A stretch of 64,000 nucleotides of DNA, from the NCBI GenBank assembly GCA_045635745.1, contig JAZTWG010000042.1:62001-126000 (forward strand). Reading direction: 5' to 3'. The translations under genes were made by a program, and so were the position numbers. Position 1 is the stretch's first letter; every line of letters starts with the position of its first letter. The DNA comes from SIG78 sp045635745. GTDB taxonomy: Bacteria > Verrucomicrobiota > Lentisphaeria > Victivallales > Victivallaceae. The notes under the pieces are model-generated. The model searched no databases. It was not told where the DNA came from and was given only the letters and a program-made list of their open reading frames with translations. Below, piece after piece: positions 1 through 8,488 of the stretch.

Positions 1-832
1 GCTGACCGTTTTTACAGGCAAAGCACTTGCGGGCAAAATCGCGAACCACCAGCGGCAGAATAACATGATCACCACAGCGCTTGAGCTTTTCCTGAGAACT
101 CAATGCCAGGATTTCAAGCGGATCTTTCCAGCCGCCAGCTGGTTTTTTGCCCTGCCGGGAGGCTTTGATATTTTTGAGCTCTGGTAAAGTCAGTGTTCCG
201 AAATCGATCGGCATGCGATCCGATATACCCAAAAGCAGGCCATTATCCATATCTTTATTGGCATCGGTAAAACTCTGCGCCAGAATCACGCTGGCACGCA
301 AACTTTTTTCTCCGGCAAGGATGGCGGCTTCAACCGGGCGGCTGTGCAACCCGATATAAATACGATTGCCGGCAGCATCGACTACGCTCAAATCTCCGGG
401 GTGAACATTCAAACAAGGGTAGTCATTGGTTATGTTGCTGAGCGGCTCAAAACCGGCAAGTACCGAAAAATCAATTTCATACGGTGCTAATTTTTGACGC
501 AATGCTCCGGTCCACAATTCACGGACTTCTCTGCCTGCGGGCGTGGCCAGCGAAATAGTTTTGAGCCCGTGTTCACGGTAAAATTCACGGATGCTCAATG
601 CCACCAGCGGCAGATCATATTTTTGGGCTATTTCGCCGGCCCGGGATTTTTCGGGTGCATCGGTTACTAACACCACAATATTTACAGACTCGCGCACCTG
701 GCGATCTTCTATCAGTTTTTCGGCATTGCTGCCGCCGCCGGAAAGAAAAATTGCCATATTCGGTTTGCGGCTTCCGGAGCAGCGGCTCAAAAAAATATCT
801 TTTTCAGAAATTATATCAAGTGAGTTTTTCAC
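1..832 (-). CDS. PurN-like formyltransferase family protein (3' end cut by window edge)
   Basis: Open from a GTG at 832 to the left edge without a stop, about 277 codons. The GTG has an AAAGGA-type ribosome site about 11 bases upstream. The protein resembles phosphoribosylglycinamide formyltransferase (formyl-THF plus GAR to FGAR in purine synthesis). It carries SGGGSNAE near residue 33, LAGFEPLS where PurN has LAGFMRIL, and LNVHPGDLS where PurN has LNIHPSLLP, so the catalytic Asn and His are kept. The later His of the SVHFV segment appears lost (SVILA). It already exceeds the usual length of about 200 residues and continues, with a Cys-x2-Cys near the visible end. It may be a paralogue with a different substrate. 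Confidence 0.7.
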   Translation of the reverse strand, partial: MKNSLDIISEKDIFLSRCSGSRKPNMAIFLSGGGSNAEKLIEDRQVRESVNIVVLVTDAPEKSRAGEIAQKYDLPLVALSIREFYREHGLKTISLATPAGREVRELWTGALRQKLAPYEIDFSVLAGFEPLSNITNDYPCLNVHPGDLSVVDAAGNRIYIGLHSRPVEAAILAGEKSLRASVILAQSFTDANKDMDNGLLLGISDRMPIDFGTLTLPELKNIKASRQGKKPAGGWKDPLEILALSSQEKLKRCGDHVILPLVVRDFARKCFACKNGQ

Positions 833-979
833 GATCCCAATTATCCTTTCGATCTTTGTCGCTTATATAAAATGCCGTCAAAAGTGCAAATCTGCAAGTT
901 TGAAAGCGCTTTTTTTTACGAATATCGTCATTTATTGCCGAAAAATGTAAAAAAACGTGAAGTTTGATGATTTCAGGAC

Positions 980-1008
980 TTGCCAAGTTGCGTTAGTATG
1001 GTTATATT
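980..1008 (+). promoter_or_regulatory. Sigma70-type promoter for the exported-protein gene at 1074
   Basis: TTGCCA at 980-985 and TATATT at 1003-1008 are separated by exactly 17 bases, about 65 bases before the start codon at 1074. The arrangement recurs upstream of several other genes here. Confidence 0.55.
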
Positions 1009-1073
1009 TATAGTGCAGATAAAAGTACAGAATATTTCAAAAATAACATAAAATAAAAAAACGAGGTGAATTT

Positions 1074-1790
1074 ATGAAGCTCTCCAGCACGTTTGGAAAG
1101 ATCGCAGCAGTTGCGGTCGTGGGTGTGATGGCAATGTCGGTAAAAGCTGATTTCTGGGATTGGACCCGTCCGTTCAAAGGCCCCGGACGTAAGGTTTCAA
1201 CTCTGACCATTACCGGTAACTATAAGCGTCCGCTGGCTCTGGCTCAGCTGATCCGCGCCGAAAGCCGTCAACCGTATTTGTTGGTGCCGGCACAGGAATC
1301 CGGTTTGAAAGATGTTTTTTTCTGCCCGGTGGATGAACGTACCCCGGCAATCAAACTCCGCGCCGAAGATATTTCGCGTTTTGTCCGTTTGCTCAACCCC
1401 GGCAAAGTGATTGTACTTGGCGATACCCGTTATGTTCCGGAACGTTATCTGCCGGAACTTGATGGCCGTATTCCGATTGTGCGTATTGATTGTGAAGACT
1501 GGGTCCGCAGTGCCGAAATGCTCGGGCCGATGCTTAATTTGAACTATCTGGATCGCGATTACAAACGTATCGGCGAAAAGTTTGACCGCAATACCTTGTA
1601 CAAGCCGCTTCCGCAGCGTCCCGAAGTCAAAGCTGAAACCAAAACTGAACCACAGCCGGAAGCTCCGCAGCCTGAACCCAAAGCCGAACCCAAGGCGCCG
1701 GAAGCTGATCCGACCGCAGGAATGGTAACTCCGGTAGGCGAGATCAAGACAGAAAAGACCGAAAAGGCTGAAGAAAAAGCCGATAAGTAA
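1074..1790 (+). CDS. Exported hypothetical protein with Pro/Glu/Lys-rich tail
   Basis: 238 residues; I do not recognise a family. The start is an ATG preceded by GAGGTG. Residues 1-25 form a signal peptide ending in VKA. Residues 35-175 are a mixed alpha/beta domain with repeated hydrophobic strands such as KVIVLGD and IPIVRIDCEDW. From about residue 180 the chain is a low-complexity tail of alternating Pro, Glu and Lys (PEPKAEPKAPE), likely disordered and possibly cell-wall or protein contacting. It has its own promoter and a strong terminator at 1800-1841, so it is probably monocistronic. The downstream ABC-2 permease is not clearly linked. Confidence 0.75.
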   Translation: MKLSSTFGKIAAVAVVGVMAMSVKADFWDWTRPFKGPGRKVSTLTITGNYKRPLALAQLIRAESRQPYLLVPAQESGLKDVFFCPVDERTPAIKLRAEDISRFVRLLNPGKVIVLGDTRYVPERYLPELDGRIPIVRIDCEDWVRSAEMLGPMLNLNYLDRDYKRIGEKFDRNTLYKPLPQRPEVKAETKTEPQPEAPQPEPKAEPKAPEADPTAGMVTPVGEIKTEKTEKAEEKADK

Positions 1791-1799
1791 GTTTTTTAT

Positions 1800-1841
1800 A
1801 CTTCCGCAGCGAACAAAAAACTGCGGAAGTTTTCTTATTTT
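1800..1841 (+). terminator. Intrinsic terminator after the exported-protein gene
   Basis: ACTTCCGCAG pairs perfectly with CTGCGGAAGT across an 11-base loop and is followed by TTTCTTATTTT. Confidence 0.85.
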
Positions 1842-1878
1842 CAAGATAAAGTTTTAAGACCGCGAGGGAATATAACAA

Positions 1879-2832
1879 ATGTTGAATTTTTTCAAGATTG
1901 CGGCCAATACATTTAAAGAATCGGTTCGCGAACCAATTTTTGCGCTGCTTTTGATGTGCGCTGTACTGTTGATCGCCAATTTTCCGTTTGTGGCGATTTT
2001 TGTATTTTACGATCAGGTAAAACTGGTTGTCGACAGTTCTATGGCAACTACGATGCTTTTCGGATTGTTTGCCGCGGTGCTTTGTTCGAGTAATACTGTG
2101 TCGCGTGAAATGCGCGATGGAACGGTGCTTTTGCTTTTTTCCAAGCCGGTTTTCCGCTCCACTTTTATTTTGGCGAAGATTGCCGGTATTATGATGGCTT
2201 CGCTGTTGTTTGTGCTGGTTTGCAATGCTGCATCGGTAGTGGCGCTTTATGTGGCGATCGACCCCTTCCGGGTTGATTTTGTACTTTACTATGTACTGTT
2301 GGGGCTGCTGGTCCTGGGGGCTGCGGTCGGCATGGTGCTTAACTTTTCCAAAGGCAGCAGTTTTCCGGCAATGATGACTATTTTCATGTCAATAGCTCTG
2401 CCGGTAATGGCGGTTGCAGTCATGATTTTTAAAACGGTGCCGCCGGAAATCATCTTGAGCGATTTTCTGCTGGCGATAACGCTGCTTTTCTTTGCGGTGG
2501 CAGCCATGGCCACGCTGACTGTGGTTTTTGCCACGCGATTGGATATGGTGTCAAATCTGTGTGTGTCGAGCGTGCTTTTTGCGTTGGGTTTGATGTCCAA
2601 TTATCTTTTCCAGCCGGAAGCTGGTACTTTGAGTCTGGTCAAGTCGGTGTTTTACGCATTGCTGCCGAACTGGCAGATTTTCTGGCTGGCAGATGCGCTG
2701 GCTACGCGCAAGAATATTCCGCTGGAGTATCTGGGATACGCCGCAATTTATGTATTGCTGTATATCGGCCTTTGTTCCATGTGGGCGGTGCTGGTGTTTC
2801 GTGATAAGGAAATTGCGCGCGACAGCCGCTGA
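1879..2832 (+). CDS. ABC-2 type transporter permease
   Basis: 317 residues with about six to seven hydrophobic membrane segments (roughly 20-45, 55-75, 105-130, 140-160, 165-190, 200-220, 285-310). The segment VSREMRDGTVLLLFSKPVFR near residue 75 is typical of NosY/ABC-2 permeases (SREIESGTI...LSKPVSR). Such permeases pair with a cytoplasmic ATPase to export lipids, drugs or polysaccharide. No ATPase gene lies beside it, so the partner must be encoded elsewhere. The ATG at 1879 lies 38 bases after the terminator of the preceding gene, and a further terminator follows at 2856. Confidence 0.8.
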   Translation: MLNFFKIAANTFKESVREPIFALLLMCAVLLIANFPFVAIFVFYDQVKLVVDSSMATTMLFGLFAAVLCSSNTVSREMRDGTVLLLFSKPVFRSTFILAKIAGIMMASLLFVLVCNAASVVALYVAIDPFRVDFVLYYVLLGLLVLGAAVGMVLNFSKGSSFPAMMTIFMSIALPVMAVAVMIFKTVPPEIILSDFLLAITLLFFAVAAMATLTVVFATRLDMVSNLCVSSVLFALGLMSNYLFQPEAGTLSLVKSVFYALLPNWQIFWLADALATRKNIPLEYLGYAAIYVLLYIGLCSMWAVLVFRDKEIARDSR

Positions 2833-2855
2833 AAAGCCTGTATATAAAAAGTTTG

Positions 2856-2906
2856 ATGGCTGCAGCAAAGGCTCTTGAATGAGTAAGCTGCAGCCATTTG
2901 TTTTTT
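2856..2906 (+). terminator. Intrinsic terminator after ABC-2 permease
   Basis: ATGGCTGCAG and CTGCAGCCAT form a perfect 10-bp stem with a 22-base loop, followed by TTGTTTTTT. Confidence 0.75.
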
Positions 2907-2959
2907 GCGGTGTTGCTGAAAATGTAAATATTTTATATTCAGAAAATTTGATAAATCGC

Positions 2960-2988
2960 TTGAAAAAGATTGAAAGCTGTGTTATATT
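2960..2988 (+). promoter_or_regulatory. Promoter of serC
   Basis: TTGAAA at 2960-2965 and TATATT at 2983-2988 with a 17-base spacer, about 60 bases before the serC start. Confidence 0.55.
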
Positions 2989-3048
2989 AACTACTCAAAA
3001 ATTTTTATTATGTATTATATATCTCCATAAATGAGGAAGGAAGATACA

Positions 3049-4131
3049 ATGAAGATTTACAACTTCAGTGCAGGTCCGGCTATGCTGCCGGAGGATGTAA
3101 TGAAAATCGCCCAGGCCGAATTCTGCAATTTCAAAGATTCCGGCAGCGGTCTTGTGGAACTTTCTCACCGCGGCAAGCAGTTTACCGAAGTCATCGATCG
3201 CGCTGTTGCCAATGTTAAAGAACTTATGAATATCAGCGATGATTATTCGGTCATGTTCATTCAGGGCGGTGCCAGTATGCAGTTTGCCATGCTTGCCATG
3301 AACCTGTTGGGTGACAAAGTTGCTGATTATGCCGATACCGGCGTTTGGAGCAACAAGGCTTACAAAGAAGCTGCCAATCTCGGCAAGGCCCGCATCGTCT
3401 GCTCCAGCAAAGAAGATAAATATGCTTATATTCCGGATTTCGCCAAGTGGGAAGCCACTCCGGCGGATGCAGCTTATCTGCATATTACCAGCAATAACAC
3501 CGTTGCCGGTACTCAGTATCGGGTGTTCCCAAAAGTTGACAAAAACGTGCCGCTCATTGCGGATATGTCCAGCGACATTATGTCCCGTGAAGTCAATGTC
3601 AACGATTTCGGCATGATCTACGCCGGTGCCCAGAAGAACCTTGGTCCCAGCGGTATGGCTGTTGTCATTATGCGTAATGACCTGCTGGAACGCACTCCGG
3701 CCAATCTGCCGACCATGCTCAAGTATTCTACTTACAGCGAAAACAATTCGCTGTACAACACTCCGCCGACCTTTGCCATTTACCTGTTGGCTCTGGTTAC
3801 CGACTGGATCAAAGCCCAGGGTGGTATTGCGGCCATCGAAAAGATCAACGATGCCAAGGCTGCCAAGCTGTATGATTATCTGGACAGCAGCAGCTACTAC
3901 ACCACTCCGGTGCAGAAAGAAAGTCGCTCACGCATGAATGTTGTGTGGCGTCTGCCCAGCGAAGAGCTGGATGCCCAGTTTGTCAAAGAAGCTACCGCTG
4001 CCGGTCTTACCCAGCTCAAGGGGCACCGTATTGTCGGCGGTTGCCGCGCCAGTATCTACAACGCTATGCCGATGGCGGGCGTTGATGCGCTGATCGACTT
4101 TATGAAAGACTTTGAAAAGCGCAATGGCTGA
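3049..4131 (+). CDS. serC: Phosphoserine aminotransferase
   Basis: Transfers an amino group from glutamate to 3-phosphohydroxypyruvate in serine synthesis (and acts in PLP synthesis in some bacteria); cytoplasmic, PLP-dependent. It opens with the family signature NFSAGPAMLPE. GLVELSHRG follows near residue 34 and the PLP-lysine block YAGAQKNLGPSG puts the Schiff-base lysine at about K196. The 360 residues match the usual class V length. An ATG at 3031 is also in frame, but AGGAAGGA lies between the two, so 3049 is the real start. It stands alone between its promoter and a terminator. Confidence 0.97.
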   Translation: MKIYNFSAGPAMLPEDVMKIAQAEFCNFKDSGSGLVELSHRGKQFTEVIDRAVANVKELMNISDDYSVMFIQGGASMQFAMLAMNLLGDKVADYADTGVWSNKAYKEAANLGKARIVCSSKEDKYAYIPDFAKWEATPADAAYLHITSNNTVAGTQYRVFPKVDKNVPLIADMSSDIMSREVNVNDFGMIYAGAQKNLGPSGMAVVIMRNDLLERTPANLPTMLKYSTYSENNSLYNTPPTFAIYLLALVTDWIKAQGGIAAIEKINDAKAAKLYDYLDSSSYYTTPVQKESRSRMNVVWRLPSEELDAQFVKEATAAGLTQLKGHRIVGGCRASIYNAMPMAGVDALIDFMKDFEKRNG

Positions 4132-4153
4132 TAAGCATTTGGCTTTATAAATC

Positions 4154-4186
4154 AAAAAGGCGGCTTGCAAAGGTCGCCTTTTTGTT
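4154..4186 (+). terminator. Intrinsic terminator after serC
   Basis: AAAAAGGCGG and TCGCCTTTTT flank a short loop, with a continuing T-rich tail. The next gene begins only about 25 bases later, so some read-through is possible. Confidence 0.75.
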
Positions 4187-4209
4187 TGTATTTTTACCGG
4201 GAGCTGACA

Positions 4210-5118
4210 ATGTTGAAAAATCTTTTGAGACCGGCTATGATTTTTGTGCCGCTGGGGTTGGGAATGTTGTTCCCGCAGGCTGCATGTACGAGTTTTCTGA
4301 TCCGCTGGCTCTTGATGATCATGCTGCTGATGGTTTTTCTGGGGCTGAATATAAAAGATATGAAACTCCGGAAATCTCATTTTATTATCTTGCTGGCAAA
4401 TCTTATTATCGGGGTAAGTTGTTACTTTGCCGTAAAATTTATTTCCGGAGATGATACACTGGCTAAAGCGGCGTTTTTTGCGGGTATCACGCCCACGGCA
4501 ACGGCAGCTGCGGTGGTGATGGGATTTCTCAGCGGCAATGTCGGCTATGTATTGACTGCATTTGTCGTGACCAATCTTGGTATAGCATGTGTACTGCCGC
4601 CTTTAATGGGAATGGTTTGCGGCGATACATCGTGGATTTTCATGCTGCGGGTGTTGGAATCGCTGGCATTTTTGCTGGTTATACCTTATGTGGCTTCCAG
4701 AATAGTGTTGAAAATCCATCCGGCGGCGTGTGAATGGCCCAAAAAAGTCCGCACTGCAACATTTTCGCTGTGGTCGATAACGCTTTTTATCATCGCTACG
4801 ACTGCGGCAGAGTTTTTTCAGAAAAACCCGGATATATCGCTGGTGATTGTGGGAAAGATCGCATTGATCGCATTGCTGATCTGTGTCGCGAATTTTGCGA
4901 TCGGTCATTGGATCGGCGAGAAAAATTTCAAGCGCGAATCAAGTCAGAGTCTGGGGCAGAAGAATACCACTTTAACGATCTATCTGGCATTGGTTTATGC
5001 GGGACCTCTCGTGGCAATGGGCGTAATAAGTTATGTGTTGTGGCACAACAGTTACAATGCCATACAGTTCTTTTTTCACGACCGCAAAAAGAATAATCTT
5101 AAAACCGAAAAGGAATAA
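4210..5118 (+). CDS. Bile acid:sodium symporter (BASS) family transporter
   Basis: 302 residues, nine to ten hydrophobic segments and almost no soluble domain. The MVFLGLNIKDMKLRK segment, the GITPTATAAAVVMGFLSGNV block and the later VTNLGIA helix match the Na+-dependent BASS/SBF family, which imports organic anions (bile acids, pantoate, 2-keto acids). The substrate cannot be read from sequence. An upstream in-frame ATG at 4165 lies inside the serC terminator; the ATG at 4210 has GGGAG about 8 bases before it and is preferred. The esterase gene starts 3 bases after its stop, so the two are likely co-transcribed. Confidence 0.75.
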   Translation: MLKNLLRPAMIFVPLGLGMLFPQAACTSFLIRWLLMIMLLMVFLGLNIKDMKLRKSHFIILLANLIIGVSCYFAVKFISGDDTLAKAAFFAGITPTATAAAVVMGFLSGNVGYVLTAFVVTNLGIACVLPPLMGMVCGDTSWIFMLRVLESLAFLLVIPYVASRIVLKIHPAACEWPKKVRTATFSLWSITLFIIATTAAEFFQKNPDISLVIVGKIALIALLICVANFAIGHWIGEKNFKRESSQSLGQKNTTLTIYLALVYAGPLVAMGVISYVLWHNSYNAIQFFFHDRKKNNLKTEKE

Positions 5119-5121
5119 ATC

Positions 5122-5970
5122 ATGGTTAAATTTTTATTGTTGGCAGTATTTGCCTGTGCGGCCGTATTGCTTTCCGGTAAAGAGTTTCGCAATATATCCT
5201 ATTACGATAAAGAATTTCCTGTTAGTGGGAATATTGAATATTTACAGGCCCGGTGCACGCTGGATTTGCGCGTGCCCGCTAAAGAAAAGAATTTTCCGAC
5301 TCTGGTGTGGTTTCATGGCGGCGGCCTTTCCCGTGGAAACAAGTACTTTCCCAAACAGATAAATTACGACAAAATCGCGGTGGCGGCAGTCAATTACCGG
5401 CTTTCCGGTAAAGGTGCCGCCTGTCCGGATTACATTTTTGATGCTGCTGCCGCGGCGGCGTGGGTAAAAAAGCATATAAAAGAGTATGGAGGCGATCCTG
5501 ATATGGTCTTTATTGCCGGACATTCTGCCGGAGGGTATTTAACTGCCATGTTGGCGCTGGCTGAAAAATATCTGACGGCGTTCGGCTGTAAACCGACTGA
5601 ATTTGCCGGATTTTATCCGTTTTCCGGACAGATGACCACCCATTTCAGAATATTGCAGGAACGCAGGGATAAAGGTATAAAGGTACCAGATCTGGTTATT
5701 GATGAGTATTCGCCTATTGGCAATGCATCACAAAATGCTCCGGCAATCACTTTACTGATGGGCGACCGCGATGTGGATTGGCCGGCGCGGCTGGAAGAAA
5801 ATCTGCTTCTGGCAGCCCGGCTCAAACGGGTGTACAATGTTCAGAATGTCCGCTGTATCGAAATACCCACCATGGGGCACAGCTCTATGAATCCGCCGGG
5901 ATGCACGATCGTGAATTATAATATTCTGCATGCGGTTAATTCGCGTAATAAAGCGGCAAAAAAACAGTGA
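5122..5970 (+). CDS. Exported alpha/beta hydrolase (esterase/lipase-like)
   Basis: 282 residues with a signal peptide (about 1-19). It has the HGGG oxyanion-hole motif at residues 65-68 and the nucleophile elbow GHSAGG with Ser135. A GDRDVDW segment near 214-220 supplies the acid, and His253 in MGHSSM completes the triad. This is the BD-FAE/carboxylesterase type that deacylates sugars or small esters outside the cytoplasm. It starts 3 bases after the BASS carrier gene, which suggests hydrolysis of a substrate followed by uptake of the freed acid; that link is inference. Confidence 0.8.
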   Translation: MVKFLLLAVFACAAVLLSGKEFRNISYYDKEFPVSGNIEYLQARCTLDLRVPAKEKNFPTLVWFHGGGLSRGNKYFPKQINYDKIAVAAVNYRLSGKGAACPDYIFDAAAAAAWVKKHIKEYGGDPDMVFIAGHSAGGYLTAMLALAEKYLTAFGCKPTEFAGFYPFSGQMTTHFRILQERRDKGIKVPDLVIDEYSPIGNASQNAPAITLLMGDRDVDWPARLEENLLLAARLKRVYNVQNVRCIEIPTMGHSSMNPPGCTIVNYNILHAVNSRNKAAKKQ

Positions 5971-6003
5971 TATGGTTGTGCTTTTGCTGTGAATGTGCTG
6001 TTC

Positions 6004-6876
6004 TTACTGCTTAAGGAATTTTTTCAACAGCACACTGACTGCAAATAGTATGCTGCTTAACATCACCATAGCGGCTCCCGCCGGCAGATTGGCCCATTCG
6101 CCGGCGGCAAGCAGCAGCCCGGCGACTCCGGAAAATACACCGATGATCATGGCGTAAAAAAATACACTGCCGGCGGACCGGGCAATATTTCCGGCGGCTG
6201 CGGCCGGCACTATCAGCATGGCCCCGGCCAGGAGTACACCGGAAATCTTGACCGCAAAAATCACGATCAAAGCCAGAAGCATAATGTGTATACTTTTGTA
6301 AAGCGATGTTTTTACACGGTGTGCCCGGGCAAGATCATCATCGATGGCGGTCAGCAGCAATGGATTATATGCTTGGATCATGAATGTCAAATAGAGTATA
6401 TCGAGCAGCGCCAGCAAAGCTATATCATTTTCACTTACCAGCAGTATATCGCCGAAGAGAAATTGCCGTGAGAGACCGGCCAGATTTTTCTGTGTACTTA
6501 CCAGCAGCAGCCCCAATGAAACCACAAAAGCAAAAATCACTCCGATAACGGTATCGGAGGACTGCCCGGCTGATTTTTTCAAAAACAATACTGCTATACC
6601 AATGAGTATTGCCAGAATTGGCATTGACCACGCGGGGCCCGTGCTGCCGAGGAAAATCACACCTAATGCCGCACCGGCAAAAGCGCTGTGCGAAATCGTA
6701 TCGGCAAAAAATGCCATACGGTAATTCACTACCTGGATCCCGGCCGCGGCGGTCAGCGGAGTTAAAAGGAGCGTGGCAAGCAATGCACTTTGCATGAAGT
6801 TGTATTGCATGCACTCCAGCGGCAATTTACCCAGAACCCCGCAGCAGAAATTCACCCATTCTGTGAGCATGTGCAA
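6004..6876 (-). CDS. Metal ABC transporter permease (ZnuB-like)
   Basis: 290 residues with about eight membrane helices. It belongs to the ABC-3 family that imports Zn2+ or Mn2+: MAFFADTISHSAFAGAALG near residue 55 and VKISGVLLAGAMLIVPAAAA near 210 are family hallmarks. It is the last gene of a minus-strand run and overlaps the end of the ATPase gene by 25 bases, so translation is coupled. An alternative ATG lies two codons downstream. The metal is not determined by sequence; zinc is the default guess. Confidence 0.88.
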   Translation of the reverse strand: MHMLTEWVNFCCGVLGKLPLECMQYNFMQSALLATLLLTPLTAAAGIQVVNYRMAFFADTISHSAFAGAALGVIFLGSTGPAWSMPILAILIGIAVLFLKKSAGQSSDTVIGVIFAFVVSLGLLLVSTQKNLAGLSRQFLFGDILLVSENDIALLALLDILYLTFMIQAYNPLLLTAIDDDLARAHRVKTSLYKSIHIMLLALIVIFAVKISGVLLAGAMLIVPAAAAGNIARSAGSVFFYAMIIGVFSGVAGLLLAAGEWANLPAGAAMVMLSSILFAVSVLLKKFLKQ

Positions 6877-7655
6877 ACCTCCCCGTGATCGGCTACTTGA
6901 ATTATTGGTGTGTGCTTACCGAATGCGGCACGCAGATTATCCTCTGTAAGCACATCCGCCGGATGGCCGGATGCGATCAGACGGTGATTTATGCATATAA
7001 CATGGGCAGCGTGTGCCGCAACGGTTGCCAGATCGTGACTGATCATTATCTGGGTGAATTTGCGTTCTTTGCGGAATTTTTCCAGTAATCCGCAGCAGAG
7101 TTTTTCGCCCTGAAAATCAACTCCGGCTGCCGGTTCATCCAGCAAGACGATTTCCGGCTCCTGAAGCAGAGCCTGTGCCAGAAGCACCCGCTGCATTTCG
7201 CCGCCGGAAAGTTTGCCCAACTGACGGGTCGCCAGATGCGGGCACTCCATAGCTTCAAGCATTTGCATTATAGAGTTTTTCTGTTTGCGCGATATGCCGA
7301 AGAATAACGGGCGCCAGGAAAGTGAAGCTGCCAGAAATTCCATAACCAGCAGCGGCATATTGCGGTCGAACTGGATTTTCTGCGGCACATATCCCCAACG
7401 TGGAGGATGGTCGGAAAAACTGTTGTCTTTTTGAGCAAAAGTTATTTTTCCGCGGTAAGGTATCTGGTCGAGCAAAGCTTTGGCCAGTGTACTTTTGCCC
7501 GCACCATTTGGCCCGACGATAGCGGTACAGAGATTGCGGGGGACAAACGCGGTGATATCTTCCAGGATTTTTACATTGTTAAGCTCAACTGAAAGATTTT
7601 CGATTTTCAATGCGGTGTGCGATGCACAGGCGCAGTTATGGATGTTATGACTCAT
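6852..7655 (-). CDS. Metal ABC transporter ATPase (ZnuC-like)
   Basis: 267 residues. Walker A is GPNGAGKST near residue 50, the ABC signature is LSGGEMQRV near 153 and Walker B is IVLLDEPAAGVD near 172, with the switch His in MISHDLA. It energises the neighbouring ZnuB-like permease. Both ends are unusual: the N-terminus has HNIHNCACASH and the C-terminus HGEVCTCSQNG, giving His and Cys clusters outside the ABC core that could bind the transported metal. It overlaps the binding-protein gene by 4 bases. Confidence 0.9.
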   Translation of the reverse strand: MSHNIHNCACASHTALKIENLSVELNNVKILEDITAFVPRNLCTAIVGPNGAGKSTLAKALLDQIPYRGKITFAQKDNSFSDHPPRWGYVPQKIQFDRNMPLLVMEFLAASLSWRPLFFGISRKQKNSIMQMLEAMECPHLATRQLGKLSGGEMQRVLLAQALLQEPEIVLLDEPAAGVDFQGEKLCCGLLEKFRKERKFTQIMISHDLATVAAHAAHVICINHRLIASGHPADVLTEDNLRAAFGKHTPIIQVADHGEVCTCSQNG

Positions 7656-8488
7656 TTTTGCGCCGCTTTTTGCAGTATTTCAAAGTTGTAACGCATCTGT
7701 TTTATAAAGTAATCTGCCGGGGGATCGGCCGGAGTTTGTAATAGAGTCTCAAGCTCAATAATTGGCAAATTGGTGTTTTTTTTCAACATGTTGATCAATG
7801 GATCGCTGCTGTTTTTTTCCGCCCAAACAGCATAAGGTTGAAGCTTTTTTATCTTCTGCATGAGTTTTCGCAGGTCTCCGGCCCCCGGAACTGTATCGTG
7901 CTGCTGCCGGGCAAGGATCGCATTGTATTCAAGCGCATTGGCCAAATGAATAAAAATACTTCCCTGCAGCACCACATACTGCTGCCGGGGCAAAGTACGG
8001 TATTTTTGCGATAACTTATCCAATTCTGAAATATACCTCGCTCCATTGGCTTGATATACAGCTTTATTGGCCGGATCGAACCGGCTCAATGCTTTTACTA
8101 TATTTTTTACCATCAAAACGGCATTGCCGGGCGCAATGAAAAAGTGTGCGTCAAGCTTGTCCGACAAGTCTGCAATATATACTGTGGAGATGTTTTTATT
8201 GACTTTTTTTACAGCGGAAACTATGTGGTCATCCAACCCAAGACCATTGGCGATCAATAAAGCTCCGGGCTTTGCCGCTGCTGCAAGATCCCGCGGGGCA
8301 GGGGCGTAATCGTGAGCGCATCCATGCTGCGGAGGCATCAGAAGGGTTATATTTATATTTGGTGCATTGCGGGCAATATCCCGCACCGGCAGCCACACCG
8401 GAGTGGTTGTGCAGAGAATATTTTTTGACCATGCCGTGGTTGTGAAAAAAATCATTGCCAGCAGCATAAATAAGACGCGCTGAAACAT
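7652..8488 (-). CDS. Metal ABC transporter substrate-binding protein (ZnuA-like)
   Basis: 278 residues of the cluster A-I binding-protein family. Residues 1-21 form a signal peptide ending in AWS with no lipobox Cys. Candidate metal ligands are the His residues in QHGCAHDYAPAP (near 55-60, the family HDYEPTP site), DAHFF (near 113) and IFIHLA (near 178). The long His/Asp-rich loop of E. coli ZnuA is absent. The ATG overlaps the last base of the stop codon of the preceding panE-like gene (TAATG), so the two are translationally coupled. Confidence 0.85.
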   Translation of the reverse strand: MFQRVLFMLLAMIFFTTTAWSKNILCTTTPVWLPVRDIARNAPNINITLLMPPQHGCAHDYAPAPRDLAAAAKPGALLIANGLGLDDHIVSAVKKVNKNISTVYIADLSDKLDAHFFIAPGNAVLMVKNIVKALSRFDPANKAVYQANGARYISELDKLSQKYRTLPRQQYVVLQGSIFIHLANALEYNAILARQQHDTVPGAGDLRKLMQKIKKLQPYAVWAEKNSSDPLINMLKKNTNLPIIELETLLQTPADPPADYFIKQMRYNFEILQKAAQK

